The notes: generated from the letters alone by a model not told the origin. Counted from the stretch's first letter, positions 25,608 to 34,753 are shown. The stretch is 64,000 nt of DNA from UBA1479 sp964012715 (GCA_964012715.1 CAXGUG010000001.1:1-64000), one strand, 5' to 3'. A program made the numbers and translations.

Positions 25608-27236
25608 TCAGAATTTCCCTTCGTAGGCCTTCTTGCCGATGGGGCAGGCGATGACCGTGAAGGTATCGGCCTTGAGCGCCCGCTTGACCGCGCTTTCGAC
25701 CTCTTTCGCCGATTTGGCCAGCACGCCCTTGCCGCCCATGGCGCGGGCGGCCTTGACGAAATCGGTGCCGCCGAAATCGACGCCCAGGTTCTTGAACCCG
25801 ATGGCGCGCTGTTTCTTTTCGATCAACGCCAGTTGCTCGTCGACGAACACGATCACCGGGATCGCGAGTTTCTGATCCCGAAGGGTCGCCAACTCACCCA
25901 GGATCATTTCCAGCCCCGCGTCGCCGGTCAGGGCGACCACGGCCCGGCCCGGCTCGGCCAGCTTGCGGCCCACGGCCATCGGCAGGGCCACGCCCATGGT
26001 GCACAGGCCAGTCGACTGCAACAGGCCGCGCGGCACATAGGTCTCCAACACCTGACTAGCCAGGATGCGGTGCGCGCCGGTATCGACCGTGACCACGGCA
26101 TCGCGCGGCAGAGCCGCACGCACGCCTTCGACCACCGCAGCCGGTCCCCATTTGCCGCCCGACGAAAATGTCTTCTTCAGCATGGCCCGCAGCTTGGCGG
26201 GCTCGCCCTTGGGCCAGATCTTTTTGACGCTGCGTTCGACATCCAGGCGGATCGCATCCAGGCCCGCGCCGACGTCGCCGACGAAGCTGTAGGACGCTTG
26301 ATGCATGTAATGGGTATTGGCCTGGGCCGACAGTTCGACCACCGTCGTATCGGGGTCGAACGGGTCGCGCCAGCCGATCCGCATTTCGATCGGGTCGTAC
26401 CCTGCCAGAACGATCAAATCCGCCTGCTTGACCAGCGGCAGCAGCATATCGTCGGCCAGGGGCGATAGACCTGCCGCCCCCAAGGCCAGGGGATCGTCCT
26501 CGGGCAGCACGCCCTTTGCCTTATAGGTCGTGATCAACGGCATCGGCAGGGCCTGCAGGAACGATTGCAGGTGCCCCTCGGCATGGTGATGCAGCACGTC
26601 GATCCCGGCGATCATCAGGGGCCGTTCGGCCCGCGCCAGATGGGATTGAACCTCGTCCAGCACGCGCGAGGGCGCGGGCGCCACCGGGGCCGGGCGAACC
26701 CGACGCACGGGCGCGCCCACGGTCGCGGGCCGTTCGGCCACGCGGATCGGCACGTCGACATGAACCGGGCCGGGCCGGTCGTCCATGGCGATGGCGACGG
26801 CCTTGTCGATGATCGCATCGACGGCCCCGTCGACCACCGAGAAACTGGCCTTGGTGATCGGCTTCAACAGCGCCGTATGATCGAACACCTGATGGGTGAA
26901 GGTATGGGTATCCGCCGGGTCGATGGCCCCGGTCAGAAAGATCATCGGCACCTGATCCTGCCAGGCGTTGACGACCACGTTGATCGCATTCGCCACGCCC
27001 GGCCCCACGGTGGCCAAGAGAACCGCCGGGGCGCCGGTGGCGTGGTGCACGCCTTCGGCCATGAAGCCCCCGGCGTTTTCATGCTTGCAGAGAGAGAAGC
27101 GGATGCCTTCCTGCTTGAGGGCGTCCATCAGGGCCAGCACCTCGCCGCCCGGAATACCGAAGGCATGGGTGCACCCTGCTTCGGCAAGGCGGCGGGCGAT
27201 GACCCCGGCACCCGTCAACGAACCCTTGGCCGACAT
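25608..27236 (-). CDS. Thiamine-diphosphate enzyme, acetolactate-synthase-like
   Basis: Protein of 542 residues with the three-domain layout of the POX/ALS family: N-terminal Pyr domain with the ThDP-activating Glu in KHENAGGFMAEG, a central domain, and a C-terminal PP domain with the Mg/ThDP motif TGDAGLEMILGELATLRDQK. The usual GDG is GDA, and the Asn of the motif is replaced (FVDEQLALIEKKQ), a variation also seen in some ALS-like proteins. It is last in a leftward operon after the desulfinase-like gene (31-bp gap). The reaction is unknown; it is shorter than sulfoacetaldehyde acetyltransferase, and no small ALS subunit is present. Confidence 0.85.
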   Translation of the reverse strand: MSAKGSLTGAGVIARRLAEAGCTHAFGIPGGEVLALMDALKQEGIRFSLCKHENAGGFMAEGVHHATGAPAVLLATVGPGVANAINVVVNAWQDQVPMIFLTGAIDPADTHTFTHQVFDHTALLKPITKASFSVVDGAVDAIIDKAVAIAMDDRPGPVHVDVPIRVAERPATVGAPVRRVRPAPVAPAPSRVLDEVQSHLARAERPLMIAGIDVLHHHAEGHLQSFLQALPMPLITTYKAKGVLPEDDPLALGAAGLSPLADDMLLPLVKQADLIVLAGYDPIEMRIGWRDPFDPDTTVVELSAQANTHYMHQASYSFVGDVGAGLDAIRLDVERSVKKIWPKGEPAKLRAMLKKTFSSGGKWGPAAVVEGVRAALPRDAVVTVDTGAHRILASQVLETYVPRGLLQSTGLCTMGVALPMAVGRKLAEPGRAVVALTGDAGLEMILGELATLRDQKLAIPVIVFVDEQLALIEKKQRAIGFKNLGVDFGGTDFVKAARAMGGKGVLAKSAKEVESAVKRALKADTFTVIACPIGKKAYEGKF

Positions 27237-27267
27237 CCGCCGGATCCCCTCTTTGTTCCGCTGGCGC

Positions 27268-28473
27268 TTAACCCTTCGCGGCCAGCTTGGTGAAGCCGTC
27301 GCGGGTCTGCGGCAGCTTGCGGTCCAGGATCTTGCTGGCGACCATGTTGCGCAGAACCTGCGCCGTGCCGCCGCCGATAGTGAACATGCGCGCGTCGCGG
27401 TACATGCGTTCCATCGGCAGGTTCCGCGAATAGCCCATGGCGCCGAACATCTGCAGCGCGTCCGAGGTGACCTTGATCGCCATTTCCGAGGTGAAGATCT
27501 TGGCCTGGGCCGCGAGCGTCATGTCGGGAAAGCCGGTCTGGTCCGTTTCGGCGCTGGCGGCGGCGCGATAGATCAGGGTCTGCGCCGCGGTGATCTGGGT
27601 CGACATATCGACCAGCATCCATTGCAGGCCCTGGAACTCGGCGATCGGGCGGCCGAACTGTTCGCGTTCCTTGGTATAGGCAAGGCCCCGCTCGTAAGCG
27701 CCTTCGGCGATGCCGAGGGCAACCGTGCCGGCGCCGACGCGCTGCGAGTTATAGGCGGTCATCAGCCCGGCGAAGCCGCGCTTGATGCCCTGCGGCGGGA
27801 TCACCGCCATGGATTCCGGCACTTCCAGGTTGTCGAAGATCACTTCGCATTCCGGGATGCCGCGCAGGCCCATGGCCGGTTCGCGCTTGCCAATGATCAG
27901 GCCCGGATGCTCGCCCCGGATCGCCAGGAAGCCGCCGATGCCCAGCTCTTCGCCGTTTTCAAACACGCGGGCGAAGATCAGGTGAATCTTCGACACGCCG
28001 CCGCCGGTGATCCAGTGCTTGGTGCCGTTGATGATGTACTTGTCGCCCTTCTTTTCGGCGCGGGTCGACATTTCGCTGGCCGCGCTACCGGCGCCCGGCT
28101 CGGTGATGCAGATCGCGGGCTTGTCCCCGGCCAGCACGTATTCGGCGCAGATCTTCTTCTGCTCTTCGGAGCCATAGCGCATGACCGCCGAGATCGCGCC
28201 CATGTTGGCCTCGACCACGATGCGGGCGGTGACGCCGCAATGCTTGCCCATTTCCTCGACCACCAGAACGGCGTCCAGGAACGAGCGGCCCTTGCCGCCG
28301 TAGGCTTCGGGAATGGTCATGCCCATAAAGCCCGCTTCGGTCAGCAGCTTGACGTTTTCCCAGGGGTATTCCTCGGTGCGGTCCACGTCGGCGGCGCGGG
28401 CGGCGATTTCGCCTTCGGCCAGACGGCGGGCACGGTCACGCAGGTCTTTTTGGTCGTCAGTCAGGTCAAACAT
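27268..28473 (-). CDS. Acyl-CoA-dehydrogenase-fold protein, probable 3-sulfinopropionyl-CoA desulfinase
   Basis: Flavoprotein fold of 401 residues. N-terminal helices, FAD-binding CITEPGAGSAASEMSTRA and WITGGGVSKIHLIFARV, C-terminal KEREQFGRPIAEFQGLQ. Both places where this superfamily carries its catalytic Glu are changed: the C-terminal motif reads FTIGGGTAQV instead of EGT, and the alternative site reads YNSQRVG (Gln244). Arg84 is present in VTARIVVEAN. As I recall the Advenella desulfinase AcdDPN7, it uses Arg84 and has Gln246 in place of Glu, so this protein matches the desulfinase branch rather than a dehydrogenase. That enzyme splits 3-sulfinopropionyl-CoA to propionyl-CoA and sulfite. 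The gene follows a class III CoA transferase by 12 bp, which could make the substrate. Confidence 0.75.
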   Translation of the reverse strand: MFDLTDDQKDLRDRARRLAEGEIAARAADVDRTEEYPWENVKLLTEAGFMGMTIPEAYGGKGRSFLDAVLVVEEMGKHCGVTARIVVEANMGAISAVMRYGSEEQKKICAEYVLAGDKPAICITEPGAGSAASEMSTRAEKKGDKYIINGTKHWITGGGVSKIHLIFARVFENGEELGIGGFLAIRGEHPGLIIGKREPAMGLRGIPECEVIFDNLEVPESMAVIPPQGIKRGFAGLMTAYNSQRVGAGTVALGIAEGAYERGLAYTKEREQFGRPIAEFQGLQWMLVDMSTQITAAQTLIYRAAASAETDQTGFPDMTLAAQAKIFTSEMAIKVTSDALQMFGAMGYSRNLPMERMYRDARMFTIGGGTAQVLRNMVASKILDRKLPQTRDGFTKLAAKG

Positions 28474-28485
28474 GTCGATGGTTCC

Positions 28486-29724
28486 TCAGATCAGTCCTTT
28501 GGCGCGCAGTTCCGCGCGTTCTTCTTCGCTCATATCCAGCATTTCCTGGAGCACTTCGTCGGTGTGCTGACCCAGGGTCGGCGGCGGACGCCGATAGTTG
28601 ACCGGCGTGTTCGACAACTTGATGGGGTTGCCCAACAACGCGACCTTGCCGTCCTTGGCCAACGGCTGGTCCATTTCGATCCGCATTTCGCGGTGACGAA
28701 TCTGCGGGTCGTTGAAGGTCTGTTCCAGGTTGTAGACCGGGGCGGCGGGAACCATGCGTTCCTCCAGGCCGTCGATCCATTCCTTGGTGGTTTTCTTCGG
28801 CGTCAACTGTTCCAGCTTGGCGACCAGTTCGGCCCGATTTTCCAGGCGCTTCGGATTGGTCGAATAGCGCGGATCGGTCGCCAGTTCCGGCGCGCCCGCG
28901 AATTCGCAGAACCGCGTGAACTGGGCGTCGTTCCCGGCGGCCAGATAGAAATAACCATCCGTCGTGGGGAACACCTGATAGGGCACGATGTTGGCGTGCT
29001 GGTTGCCGCGGCGGATGGGCAGCTCGCCCGAGGTGAAATAGTTCAACGCCTCGTTCGCCATCCAGGCGACCGTGGTGTCGAGCAAGCCCAGGTCGATGGC
29101 CTGACCCTCGCCGGTTTTTTCCCGGTGATGCAAAGCCGCCAGGATCGCCGACGAGGCATACATGCCGCACATGATGTCGGAGATACCGACGCCGACGCGG
29201 ACCGGCTCGCCATCGGGCTCGCCGGTCAGGCTCATGATGCCGCCCATGGCCTGGGCCAGGGCATCGTAGCCCGGGCGCTTGGCGTAGGGGCCGGTCTCGC
29301 CGAAGCCGGAGATATGGCAATAAACCAAGCCCGGGAATTCGTCCTTCAGGTCGTCGTAGCCCAGGCCGAATTTCTCCAGGCCGCCGACCTTCATGTTATG
29401 GGCCATGATGTCGCAGCTCTTGAGCAGGCGCTTGATCAGGGCCACGCCCTCGGGCTTGGAGAAATCGACGGTCACGGAGCGCTTGTTGCGGTTGACGCAA
29501 AGGTAATAGGCGCTTTCGTCCATATCGCTGCCGTCGGCGGCGGTCAGGAACGGCGGGCCCCAGCTGCGCGTGTCGTCACCGACGCCGGGACGTTCGATCT
29601 TGATCACGTCGGCGCCCAGATCGGCGAGAAGCTGCATGCTGGTCGGGCCGGCCAGGATGCGGGTCATGTCCAGAACACGGACGCCCGCAAGGGGTCCCGT
29701 GGGTTTGGCAGTGGATGTCGTCAT
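28486..29724 (-). CDS. Class III (CaiB/BaiF) CoA transferase
   Basis: Protein of 412 residues with the N-terminal GVRVLDMTRILAGPTSMQLLADLGADVIKIE and the catalytic Asp in IDLGLLDTTVAW. The family moves CoA between carboxylic acids through an aspartyl-CoA thioester. In bacteria that degrade organosulfur compounds a class III enzyme transfers CoA from succinyl-CoA to 3-sulfinopropionate beside the desulfinase; the same pairing here makes that the best guess. Start ATG at 29724. The PhyH-type gene is 136 bp upstream. Confidence 0.88.
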   Translation of the reverse strand: MTTSTAKPTGPLAGVRVLDMTRILAGPTSMQLLADLGADVIKIERPGVGDDTRSWGPPFLTAADGSDMDESAYYLCVNRNKRSVTVDFSKPEGVALIKRLLKSCDIMAHNMKVGGLEKFGLGYDDLKDEFPGLVYCHISGFGETGPYAKRPGYDALAQAMGGIMSLTGEPDGEPVRVGVGISDIMCGMYASSAILAALHHREKTGEGQAIDLGLLDTTVAWMANEALNYFTSGELPIRRGNQHANIVPYQVFPTTDGYFYLAAGNDAQFTRFCEFAGAPELATDPRYSTNPKRLENRAELVAKLEQLTPKKTTKEWIDGLEERMVPAAPVYNLEQTFNDPQIRHREMRIEMDQPLAKDGKVALLGNPIKLSNTPVNYRRPPPTLGQHTDEVLQEMLDMSEEERAELRAKGLI

Positions 29725-29860
29725 GGATGTTTCCGTTGGTATTCAGGCGGGAGATTAGGCGCGCATGCTAAAGGAACCCGCGGCCAGATGAAATCCTTGT
29801 CGCGGCGTTTTCATGATTTTCGGGACATTTCGGCGGGTCCGCCGACGTGCCGGAGAACGC

Positions 29861-30718
29861 CTAGTCGGCAGCCCCCAGATCATTGATATGCGCGGGCTTG
29901 CCCTGAACGCCGTCGTACAGCACCCCCTGGCGCAACTTCAGGATGCGATGGTGTTCGGCCAGGGCGGCTTCGTCCATGTCGCCGGCGGGCGGCGTTTCAT
30001 GGATGAAATTGCCGTGCCGGTCCTCGCCCCGGACCAACCACGCACTGTCTTTTTCGGCCTTTTCCTGCGACACGTCCGGGCGGACGTAGCGAATGGCGAA
30101 ACCGATCCGGCGGTCGTCGGTGGTGTTGGAGGTCGAGGCATGGGCCATCAGCACGTGATGGAGCGAGACCTCGCCCGGCTGCAGCGGCATGTAGACCGCC
30201 GTGTCTTCGTCGACATCGACGGCCAGTTCCTGGCCGCGGGTCAGCAAATTGTGCTCGCTCAGGGTATCGCGGTGCGCGACCTGGGACCATTTGTGGCTGC
30301 CGGGCACGACCTTCATGCAGCCGGATTCAACCGTCGCCGGCGACAGCGCGACCCAGGCGGTCAGCACGTCGGGCTTGGACAAACCCCAATAGGTCGCATC
30401 CTGGTGCCAGGAAACATAAGCTGGATCGCAGGGTTCCTTGACGAACAGAGAACAACCCCAGGCCATCAGGTCCGGGCCCAGGACGTCTTCGACCGCATCC
30501 AAAATCGTCGGGTGGGAAACAAGCTCCGCCGCCCAGGTCTGCAGCAGGTAGAGCTTCTGCCCGCGCGACAATTCGTACCAGCCGCCGTTGGCTTCCTCGA
30601 ACGCTTCGAAGCGGCGGCGATAATTCAGGGCTTCGTCGGTATCCATGATGCGGATCGGGGCGACGTATCCGTTTTCCCGGTAGCCCGCGACCTGCTCTTC
30701 CGACAGCAATTTCGGCAT
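29861..30718 (-). CDS. Phytanoyl-CoA dioxygenase (PhyH) family protein
   Basis: Fe(II)/2-oxoglutarate oxygenase of 285 residues from the ATG at 30718 (GGGAGGA upstream). Metal ligands in SWHQDATYWG (His and Asp) and a distal His in EVSLHHVLMAHAS. It is first in the leftward set leading to the CoA transferase, desulfinase-like and ThDP genes. Members hydroxylate acyl-CoA, ectoine, quaternary amines or small acids, so the substrate is open; in this context oxidation of a precursor of the sulfinate or acid used downstream is possible. Confidence 0.88.
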   Translation of the reverse strand: MPKLLSEEQVAGYRENGYVAPIRIMDTDEALNYRRRFEAFEEANGGWYELSRGQKLYLLQTWAAELVSHPTILDAVEDVLGPDLMAWGCSLFVKEPCDPAYVSWHQDATYWGLSKPDVLTAWVALSPATVESGCMKVVPGSHKWSQVAHRDTLSEHNLLTRGQELAVDVDEDTAVYMPLQPGEVSLHHVLMAHASTSNTTDDRRIGFAIRYVRPDVSQEKAEKDSAWLVRGEDRHGNFIHETPPAGDMDEAALAEHHRILKLRQGVLYDGVQGKPAHINDLGAAD

Positions 30719-30858
30719 GTATTCCTCCCGATGACGACACGCGGTTTGCGCGTATTTTCGGGAAGTCTAATCCTAACCCCGCCGCCGAACAATCCGCATC
30801 CCACCCCGAAAGGCGGGAAGTTGCGCGAATTTACGGTTAAATCGGCCCGGTCACGGAC

Positions 30859-33800
30859 TTAGCTGGTGATGAAGTCGCTGTCGTCGAGGGCGGCGCCGTC
30901 CGTATCGGTCAGTTCGATCTCCATATCGACGTTGGAGTCACCATCCGCATCGATCTCGAGAATCTTGGTCTGATCGTTGAAGCGCGCCTGGGTATTGCCC
31001 GAGGCGTCGAAATTGTTGGTTTCGTCACCCAGGAACTGGAAGACGCCGACCGAGAAATCGGAGAAATCGAGCAGGTCGACCGTCGTCCCGGCCCCGACAC
31101 CACCGGCATCGAAGTCTTCGATCACGTCGCGCATGGTCGACCCGATCCCGGATTCATCGGCCGAGCGGTAGATGAACACATCGTTGCCGTCGCCGCCGAT
31201 CAACTCGTCCGCGCCCAGGCCGCCGATCAGGATATCGTCGCCGTCACCGGTTTCGATGATGTCGTCACCGTCGCCACCGTCGATTTCGTTGGTCCCGCCG
31301 TAGGCCCAGATATCGTCGTTTCCGGCGCCGCCGAAGACGATGGCTTCGCCGTCGTCCAGGGTCACGATGTCGTCGCCGTCGCCGGCATCGACGTAGTTTT
31401 CACCGTAACCGGCCTCGATGTCGTCGTCGCCGTCGCCGCCATACAGTTCGTTGTCGCCGTTACCGACCAGGATGAAATCGTTCCCAGCGCCGCCGAAGAC
31501 GATATTGTCGCCGTCACCGCCTTCAAGGTCGTCGTCGCCGTCTTCGCCGTGGATTTCGTTATCACCGTCACCGGCCAGGATGACGTCGTCGTCATCGCCG
31601 CCGTAGATCAGATTGTCGCCATCCAGGGCATCGACGATGTCTTCGCCTGCACCGGCATAGATTTCATTGTCGCCGTTGCCGACCAGAATTTCGTCGTCGC
31701 CATCGTCACCATAGATGACGTTGTCGCCATCACCGGCATCGATCAGGTCGTCGCCGCCGCCGCCGAAGACCCGGTTGTCGCCGTCGCCGGTGATCAGATC
31801 ATCTTCGCCGTCGCCGCCATACAATTCATTCTCGCCGTCGGTGACTTCGATCCAGTCGTCACCGTCACCGCCATCGGCATAGTTGTCGCCGTCGCCCAGG
31901 TAAACCTGGTCATTGCCGGCCCCGGCGATCGCCGTGTTGTTGCCGTTGTTGGCGCGGATGATATCGTCGCCGTTGCCGCCGTCGATGGTGTTGTCGCCGT
32001 CGCCGCCGTCCAAGTCGTCGTTCCCGTCCATGCCGGAAATCTGGTCGTCGCCGCCTTCGCCGTTGATCACGTCGCCGCCGGAAGAACCGACCAGCACGTC
32101 GTTCCCCTGCCCCGCCGTATCGGGCACGTCATCGACCGTGACGACAAAGGTTTCGGTATAGCTGAGGCCACCCGCGTCGGTCGCGGTGACGTCGATGGAA
32201 ACCGTCGGCTCGGCTTCGAAGTCCAAGGCTACGCCGTCTTTCAGCTTCAACTGATTGCCGACGATCTCGAACCGCGCGTCGCTGACCGCCAAGGTGTGGC
32301 TATCGCCCGCGTCCGGGTCGGAGACGGTCAGGTTACCGACGACCCAACCCTGTTCGTTTTCCGTAACGGACGAACCGTCCAAGGCAATATCCGTCGGCGC
32401 CTGATTGGCCAAAGGCAAGGTCAGGACGAAGGCCGCCGCCGTCGTGGCGCTGGCGCCATTCGACTGTTCCGTCGCGGTGGCGGTCACGTCGACCGAAATG
32501 TCGCCCTGCGCCCCCGCCGGCGGGGTCACTGTCAGTCCGGCCAAATCGCCCGCGGCGACGGTAAAGGAACCGTCCCCGTTCGCCGTCCCGGCGGACAGCA
32601 AACTGCCCGCGGGCAGGCCGCTGATCGTCACGCTCAGAACTTCCGAGCCATCCAGGTCCGTCAGGGCCGCGTCGATATCCAGGGCGACCGGCTGTCCGGC
32701 CTGCCCGGTCACGTCGGCAACCGTCAGGTCCGGCGTATCGGCGACCGCGTCGATGTCGAAAGTCGCGGTCGCGGTGGACTGACCGCCGTTGCCGTCGACC
32801 ACCGTGTAGGTAAAGCTCGCCGGGCCGGAATAATCGGCATCGGGGGTGAACACCACATCGCCCTGACCATTCAGGGCCACCGTACCGCCGACCGGGCTGC
32901 CGACCGCGCCGATGGACAGCACGTCGGATGCGTCGGCGTCGGTGTCGTTACCCAGAAGATCCCCGGCGGAAATCACCATCGCCGTGTCTTCGGTGCCGTT
33001 GGCGACCACGTCTGCGGCCGCGACCGGGCCGTCGTTGGTGCCGGTGATGGTGATCGTCACGGTCCCGACGTCGGAATCGCCGTCCGCATCGGTCACGCGG
33101 TAGGTGAAGGTTTCAGTCGCCGTTTCGCCCGCCGCCAGATGATCGAAAGCGTTACCCGGATCGAAGGTGAAGGTGCCGTCGCCGTTGAGGGTCAGGTCGC
33201 CCTGGTTCGGACCGGCCACCAATTCGACCGTGTCGATGCCGTCGGGCGCGCTGTCGTTGTCGAGCACCGAGCCCGCCACGATCGCATCCTCGGCCGCGGT
33301 GACGACCGCGTCATCGGTCGCGACGACCGCGTTGTCGTTCGGGTCGATGACCACGCCATCGACGACGACCTCAAGATTCTCGAATCCTTTGACGTCCAGG
33401 TTGAAGGCCTGGAATTCGAACGTCTGGTTGGCGATGCCGTTACCGCCGGCGCCGTTGCCCCAGCCGCCGAACAACCCGCCGAACAGTCCACCGCCGCCAA
33501 ACCAGCCGCCGCCATTTCCGTGGCTGTTGCCGTGCCCGTTTCCATGGCCGTTGCCATGGCCATTGCCACAATTGCCGCCGCTATCGTCGCCGGAGATGAA
33601 CGCCAGAAAATCGGCCACGTCCTGCTGCACGTCGGCGCGGGCCCATTCCTCGGCCGTGAATTCCAGGCGCAGCGTATCGTTGCCCGACCCGCCGTCATAG
33701 ACGTCGTGCGCACCCTGGTTTTCACCCATTACATAGATCGCGGTATCGTTTCCGCTGTCGCCATAGACGGTATCGCTGCCGGATCCACCGTCCAGGATAT

Positions 33801-34089
33801 CGTTGCCCCGGCCGCCTTCCAGCCGGTCGCGACCGGACCCGCCATACAATTCGTCGTCGCCGTTGCCGCCATACAGCTTGTCGTTGCCGGAACCGCCGTC
33901 CAGCACGTCACGACCGTTACCGCCGTAAAGCTTGTCGTTGCGGCCGGCGCCGTTCATCGAATCGTTGCCGTTGCGCCCGAACATCAGGTCGTTGCGACCC
34001 GACCCGTTCATGGTGTCGTTGCCCCGCCCGCCGACGCTGATGGTCGGAATGTTGGAGAAGATGTTATGGAGCATACTGAAGATAGACAT
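30859..34089 (-). CDS. Secreted RTX-repeat protein with VCBS/cadherin-like domains
   Basis: Very acidic protein of 1076 residues without an N-terminal signal peptide. Order: an N-terminal block of Gly-Asp nonapeptides (about residues 20-125, GGNGDDELYGGSGRD), a Gly/Asn/His-rich linker (GNGHGNGHGNGHGNSHGNGG), VCBS and cadherin-like repeats (about 255-655, ending TNDGP and DADGDSDVGTVTITITGT), a long C-terminal Ca-binding block (about 660-970) of 18-residue units GDGDNxIxGGxGDDxI, and a terminal signal region. The family leaves through a type I secretion system by its C-terminus and folds outside on binding calcium. No type I transporter genes are in the window. It may be an adhesin or surface protein. 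Having RTX repeats at both ends is uncommon. Confidence 0.9.
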   Translation of the reverse strand: MSIFSMLHNIFSNIPTISVGGRGNDTMNGSGRNDLMFGRNGNDSMNGAGRNDKLYGGNGRDVLDGGSGNDKLYGGNGDDELYGGSGRDRLEGGRGNDILDGGSGSDTVYGDSGNDTAIYVMGENQGAHDVYDGGSGNDTLRLEFTAEEWARADVQQDVADFLAFISGDDSGGNCGNGHGNGHGNGHGNSHGNGGGWFGGGGLFGGLFGGWGNGAGGNGIANQTFEFQAFNLDVKGFENLEVVVDGVVIDPNDNAVVATDDAVVTAAEDAIVAGSVLDNDSAPDGIDTVELVAGPNQGDLTLNGDGTFTFDPGNAFDHLAAGETATETFTYRVTDADGDSDVGTVTITITGTNDGPVAAADVVANGTEDTAMVISAGDLLGNDTDADASDVLSIGAVGSPVGGTVALNGQGDVVFTPDADYSGPASFTYTVVDGNGGQSTATATFDIDAVADTPDLTVADVTGQAGQPVALDIDAALTDLDGSEVLSVTISGLPAGSLLSAGTANGDGSFTVAAGDLAGLTVTPPAGAQGDISVDVTATATEQSNGASATTAAAFVLTLPLANQAPTDIALDGSSVTENEQGWVVGNLTVSDPDAGDSHTLAVSDARFEIVGNQLKLKDGVALDFEAEPTVSIDVTATDAGGLSYTETFVVTVDDVPDTAGQGNDVLVGSSGGDVINGEGGDDQISGMDGNDDLDGGDGDNTIDGGNGDDIIRANNGNNTAIAGAGNDQVYLGDGDNYADGGDGDDWIEVTDGENELYGGDGEDDLITGDGDNRVFGGGGDDLIDAGDGDNVIYGDDGDDEILVGNGDNEIYAGAGEDIVDALDGDNLIYGGDDDDVILAGDGDNEIHGEDGDDDLEGGDGDNIVFGGAGNDFILVGNGDNELYGGDGDDDIEAGYGENYVDAGDGDDIVTLDDGEAIVFGGAGNDDIWAYGGTNEIDGGDGDDIIETGDGDDILIGGLGADELIGGDGNDVFIYRSADESGIGSTMRDVIEDFDAGGVGAGTTVDLLDFSDFSVGVFQFLGDETNNFDASGNTQARFNDQTKILEIDADGDSNVDMEIELTDTDGAALDDSDFITS
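31180..32110 (-). repeat. 54-bp tandem repeat array coding for RTX units
   Basis: About seventeen degenerate 54-bp units that encode alternating nonapeptides (GDGDNxIxG, GxGDDxIxx). The DNA repeats follow the protein repeats and are not CRISPR-like, as there are no unique spacers. Confidence 0.8.
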
Positions 34090-34496
34090 GGCCGCACCTG
34101 ACGTTTCCGGGTTCGGAATTCCGCCGTTTGGCGAAATCCCATGGTCTTAATTCACTTCCCGACAAGCACTTGACCCTGCGCAGGCTAAAGCCCCGCCGGA
34201 CAGCGCCGGTCGCCCCTCGGCCGCATCGTTTCCGACGCCATGAGCACGCAGTTTCTTCTTATTGTTGAAAATAACGATACGCCCCCATCCTGACGGCAAG
34301 ATGACGGGAGCGGATTTTTCACCAGATTTTGCAGGATCTATGTCGCCTTGCTCCGATGCGGCGGCGCGAAGACGGCAGAAACGTCATGGGAAAGAAGGGC
34401 GAGGCCCGGCGGCGGGGGAAGGTGGGGAGTTGGGGAGTGGCCGCCGGGCCCCTTCTGCGGAGTGTGGGATAGTTAGGGCAAACGTATGGGGAAAAC
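34090..34496. other. Intergenic region upstream of the RTX gene
   Basis: About 400 bases with no supported gene. It should hold the promoter and leader of the RTX gene; AGGTG lies 6 bases before its ATG. Open frames crossing it have no ribosome binding site. I see no clear operator. Confidence 0.4.
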
Positions 34497-34610
34497 TCAG
34501 CCGAAAGCGGAAGAGGCAATGACCATCGCCGCCACCATGATCCCGAGCACGATGCCGGTCACGGTGAGAGATCCTGCTTTCGCTGAAGTCGAAGCATGAA
34601 TGCGCTGCAT
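34497..34610 (-). CDS. Very small single-span membrane protein
   Basis: A 37-residue reading frame with an excellent ribosome binding site (GGAGGTGCGACA before the ATG at 34610). The sequence is a charged, Ser/Thr-rich N-terminus (MQRIHASTSAKAGS) followed by one hydrophobic segment (LTVTGIVLGIMVAAMVIA). I know no family. It stands alone, divergent from the frmA operon. The strong translation start is the main reason to believe in it. Confidence 0.55.
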   Translation of the reverse strand: MQRIHASTSAKAGSLTVTGIVLGIMVAAMVIASSAFG

Positions 34611-34722
34611 TGTCGCACCTCCTGTCTGAAGGTTGATGCAGGCCGGGCAGCTTCTCCTGCCATGGCCTCCTGCACTTTTAGTCAAGTCGTCCCATGGACA
34701 AGATTAGGCGCGAGTCGTTAAT

Positions 34723-34753
34723 GATTTCTGAATCAATCTTAATTTTCATTAAG
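34723..34753. promoter_or_regulatory. Two adjacent dyads upstream of frmA
   Basis: GATT-TCTG-AATC (34723-34734) and CTTAAT-TTTC-ATTAAG (34738-34753) are perfect inverted repeats side by side, about 90-120 bp before the frmA start. They lie in an AT-rich pocket and may be regulator or promoter sites for formaldehyde induction. Confidence 0.4.

Noticed and set aside
25608..27236. Sulfoacetaldehyde acetyltransferase or oxalyl-CoA decarboxylase for the ThDP enzyme
   Set aside because: Length and motifs are those of a generic acetolactate-synthase-like protein; no specific residues of either enzyme could be recognised.
31180..32110. Regular DNA repeats considered as a CRISPR array
   Set aside because: Period is 54 bp, there are no unique spacers and the units encode RTX peptides in frame; no cas genes are near.
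31549..34101. Long plus-strand frame opposite the RTX gene, rich in Val, Ala and Asp
   Set aside because: It is an echo of the repeated Gly-Asp codons on the other strand; no start site and no family.
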